The translations under genes and the position numbers were made by a program. From assembly GCA_910576865.1 (NCBI GenBank), contig CAJTKE010000004.1, positions 62,001-126,000 of the forward strand: a DNA stretch of 64,000 nucleotides. The letters run 5' to 3'. Source of the stretch: an uncultured Oscillibacter sp. GTDB taxonomy: Bacteria; Bacillota; Clostridia; Oscillospirales; Oscillospiraceae. The notes beneath the pieces are model-generated. The model saw only the letters and a list, made by a program, of their open reading frames with translations. It made no database searches and had not been told where the DNA came from. This document shows positions 63,041-64,000 of the stretch, piece after piece (the first letter of the stretch is position 1; every line of letters starts with the position of its first letter).

Positions 63041-64000
63041 GCGGCCGGAGCTGCTGGCCCCGGCGGGGGACATGGAGCGCCTGCGCATGGCGGTGCTCTA
63101 CGGGGCGGACGCCGTGTATCTGGCGGGGACGAACTTCGGCATGCGGGCCTTCGCGGGGAACTTCTCCCCCGAGGGCCTGACGGAGGCCGTAGCCTTCGCC
63201 CACGCCCACGGCGTCCGGGTCCACTGCACCGTCAACACCATGCCCCGGAACGACGAGGCGGATCGCCTCCCCGCCCACCTGGAGCTGCTGGAGGCGGCGG
63301 GGGTGGACGCGGTGATCCTGGCGGACCTGGGGGCCTTTCAGCTGGCGGGGCGGTACGCCCCCCACGCCGCCCGCCACGTCTCCACCCAGGCCGGCGTCAC
63401 CAACTACGAGTGTGCCCGGGCGTGGCACGACCTTGGGGCCTCCCGGGTCATCCTGGCCCGGGAGCTGAGCCTGGAGGAGCTTCAAACCATCCGGGACAAG
63501 ACCCCCGCCTCCCTGGAGCTGGAGGCCTTCGTCCACGGGGCCATGTGCGTCAGCTACTCCGGGCGCTGCCTCCTCAGCAACTACATGACGGGCCGGGACT
63601 CCAGCCGGGGGGCCTGCGCCCAGCCCTGCCGCTACAAATACGCGCTTCTGGAGGAGAAGCGCCCCGGCGAGTTCTTCCCCATTGAGGAGGACGGCCGGGG
63701 GGCCTACATCCTGAACTCCCGGGACATGTGCATGATCGACCACCTGGAGGACCTCCGGTTCCTGGACAGCCTGAAGATCGAGGGCCGGGCCAAGTCCGCC
63801 TATTACTCCGCTGTGGTCACCGCCGCCTACCGCCACGGTCTGGACGCCCTGGCGGCGGGGGAGGCCCTGGACCCGGTCTGGCGGGACGAGGTGGAGCACG
63901 TCAGCCACCGGCCCTACTCCACCGGCTTCTTCTACGGCCAGCCGGGCCAGTACTACGACGACGCCCGGTATGTCCGGGAGTGGCAGGTGGCCGCCCTTGT
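63030..64000 (+). CDS. Peptidase U32 family protein (TrhP/RlhA-like), partial
   Basis: The 323 visible residues begin MADKRPELLAPAGDMERLRM and contain YGADAVYLAGTNFGMRAFAG, the N-terminal U32 core, then FVHGAMCVSYSGRCLLSNYM and GACAQPCRYKY with the Cys set typical of the family, and SLKIEGRAKSAYY. The family is named peptidase, but YrrN/YrrO (TrhP) and RlhA are RNA hydroxylation factors using an iron-sulfur site and prephenate-derived cofactors. Its ATG overlaps the end of mltG by 11 bp. The C-terminus lies beyond the window. In Bacillus the neighbours make tRNA ho5U. Confidence 0.93.
   Translation, partial: MADKRPELLAPAGDMERLRMAVLYGADAVYLAGTNFGMRAFAGNFSPEGLTEAVAFAHAHGVRVHCTVNTMPRNDEADRLPAHLELLEAAGVDAVILADLGAFQLAGRYAPHAARHVSTQAGVTNYECARAWHDLGASRVILARELSLEELQTIRDKTPASLELEAFVHGAMCVSYSGRCLLSNYMTGRDSSRGACAQPCRYKYALLEEKRPGEFFPIEEDGRGAYILNSRDMCMIDHLEDLRFLDSLKIEGRAKSAYYSAVVTAAYRHGLDALAAGEALDPVWRDEVEHVSHRPYSTGFFYGQPGQYYDDARYVREWQVAAL

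Overview
The window is GC-rich, gene-dense chromosomal DNA of an endospore-forming Firmicute. Gene content (spore cortex hydrolases of the SleC and SleB/CwlJ types, YlxM-Ffh, KhpA, GdpP, DUF1540 and S-layer-homology proteins), SigA-type promoters in AT-rich gaps and strong GGAGG ribosome binding sites all point to the class Clostridia, most likely Oscillospiraceae (Oscillibacter/Dysosmobacter/Lawsonibacter-like). The exact genus is inference. Almost everything is housekeeping sequence. I saw no prophage, insertion sequence with transposase, CRISPR array, tRNA or rRNA.

Layout. 1-4700: a cut-off cysteine desulfidase-like gene, acetate kinase divergent from tmcAL, and a DUF3298 lipoprotein. 4757-11361: a TetR-controlled tripartite RND efflux operon including a TolC-like protein. 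11435-15365: an autoregulated XRE/membrane-protein pair, an orphan zinc-binding lipoprotein (ZnuA-like) and a run of small conserved genes. 15366-18019: an array of hairpins, then ylxM-ffh-rpsP-khpA. 18045-25815: gdpP-rplI-dnaB-tilS-hpt-ftsH, linking c-di-AMP turnover, translation, replication and proteolysis. 25868-33073: glutamate dehydrogenase, a SleB/CwlJ hydrolase, and mnmG followed by a cyclase-family gene and a MurT/GatD-like pair. 33205-35560: a small accessory patch with a candidate type I toxin-antitoxin locus, an XRE/small-protein switch, repeat copies and a stand-alone 27-residue peptide gene. 35832-40804: an IseA-like lipoprotein, a membrane pyrophosphatase, a double-OB SSB-like protein and a DUF362 ferredoxin protein behind a MerR-type promoter. 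40853-50861: ddl-murF-ABC-F-ydcF-flavodoxin-prfA-tsaC/coaE fusion-M18 aminopeptidase. 50890-64000: surface and spore proteins, a split TauE/SafE pair, Cys-rich small proteins, an HtrA protease, a terminal-inverted-repeat element, DNA repair, TagA-like glycosyltransferase, thymidylate kinase, mltG and a peptidase U32 gene cut by the window end.

The most promising undescribed items are (i) the convergent promoter / hydrophobic 28-residue peptide / antisense RNA arrangement at 33205-33642, which has the architecture of a Gram-positive type I toxin-antitoxin system; (ii) a MurT/GatD-like pair in which the glutaminase Cys and His and the MurT-side motifs are all replaced; (iii) a 27-residue peptide gene with its own promoter, RBS and terminator; and (iv) a family of GC-rich structured repeats, one copy of which lies inside an element with about 60-bp terminal inverted repeats. 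All coordinates and motifs were read by eye; no database search or folding program was run.
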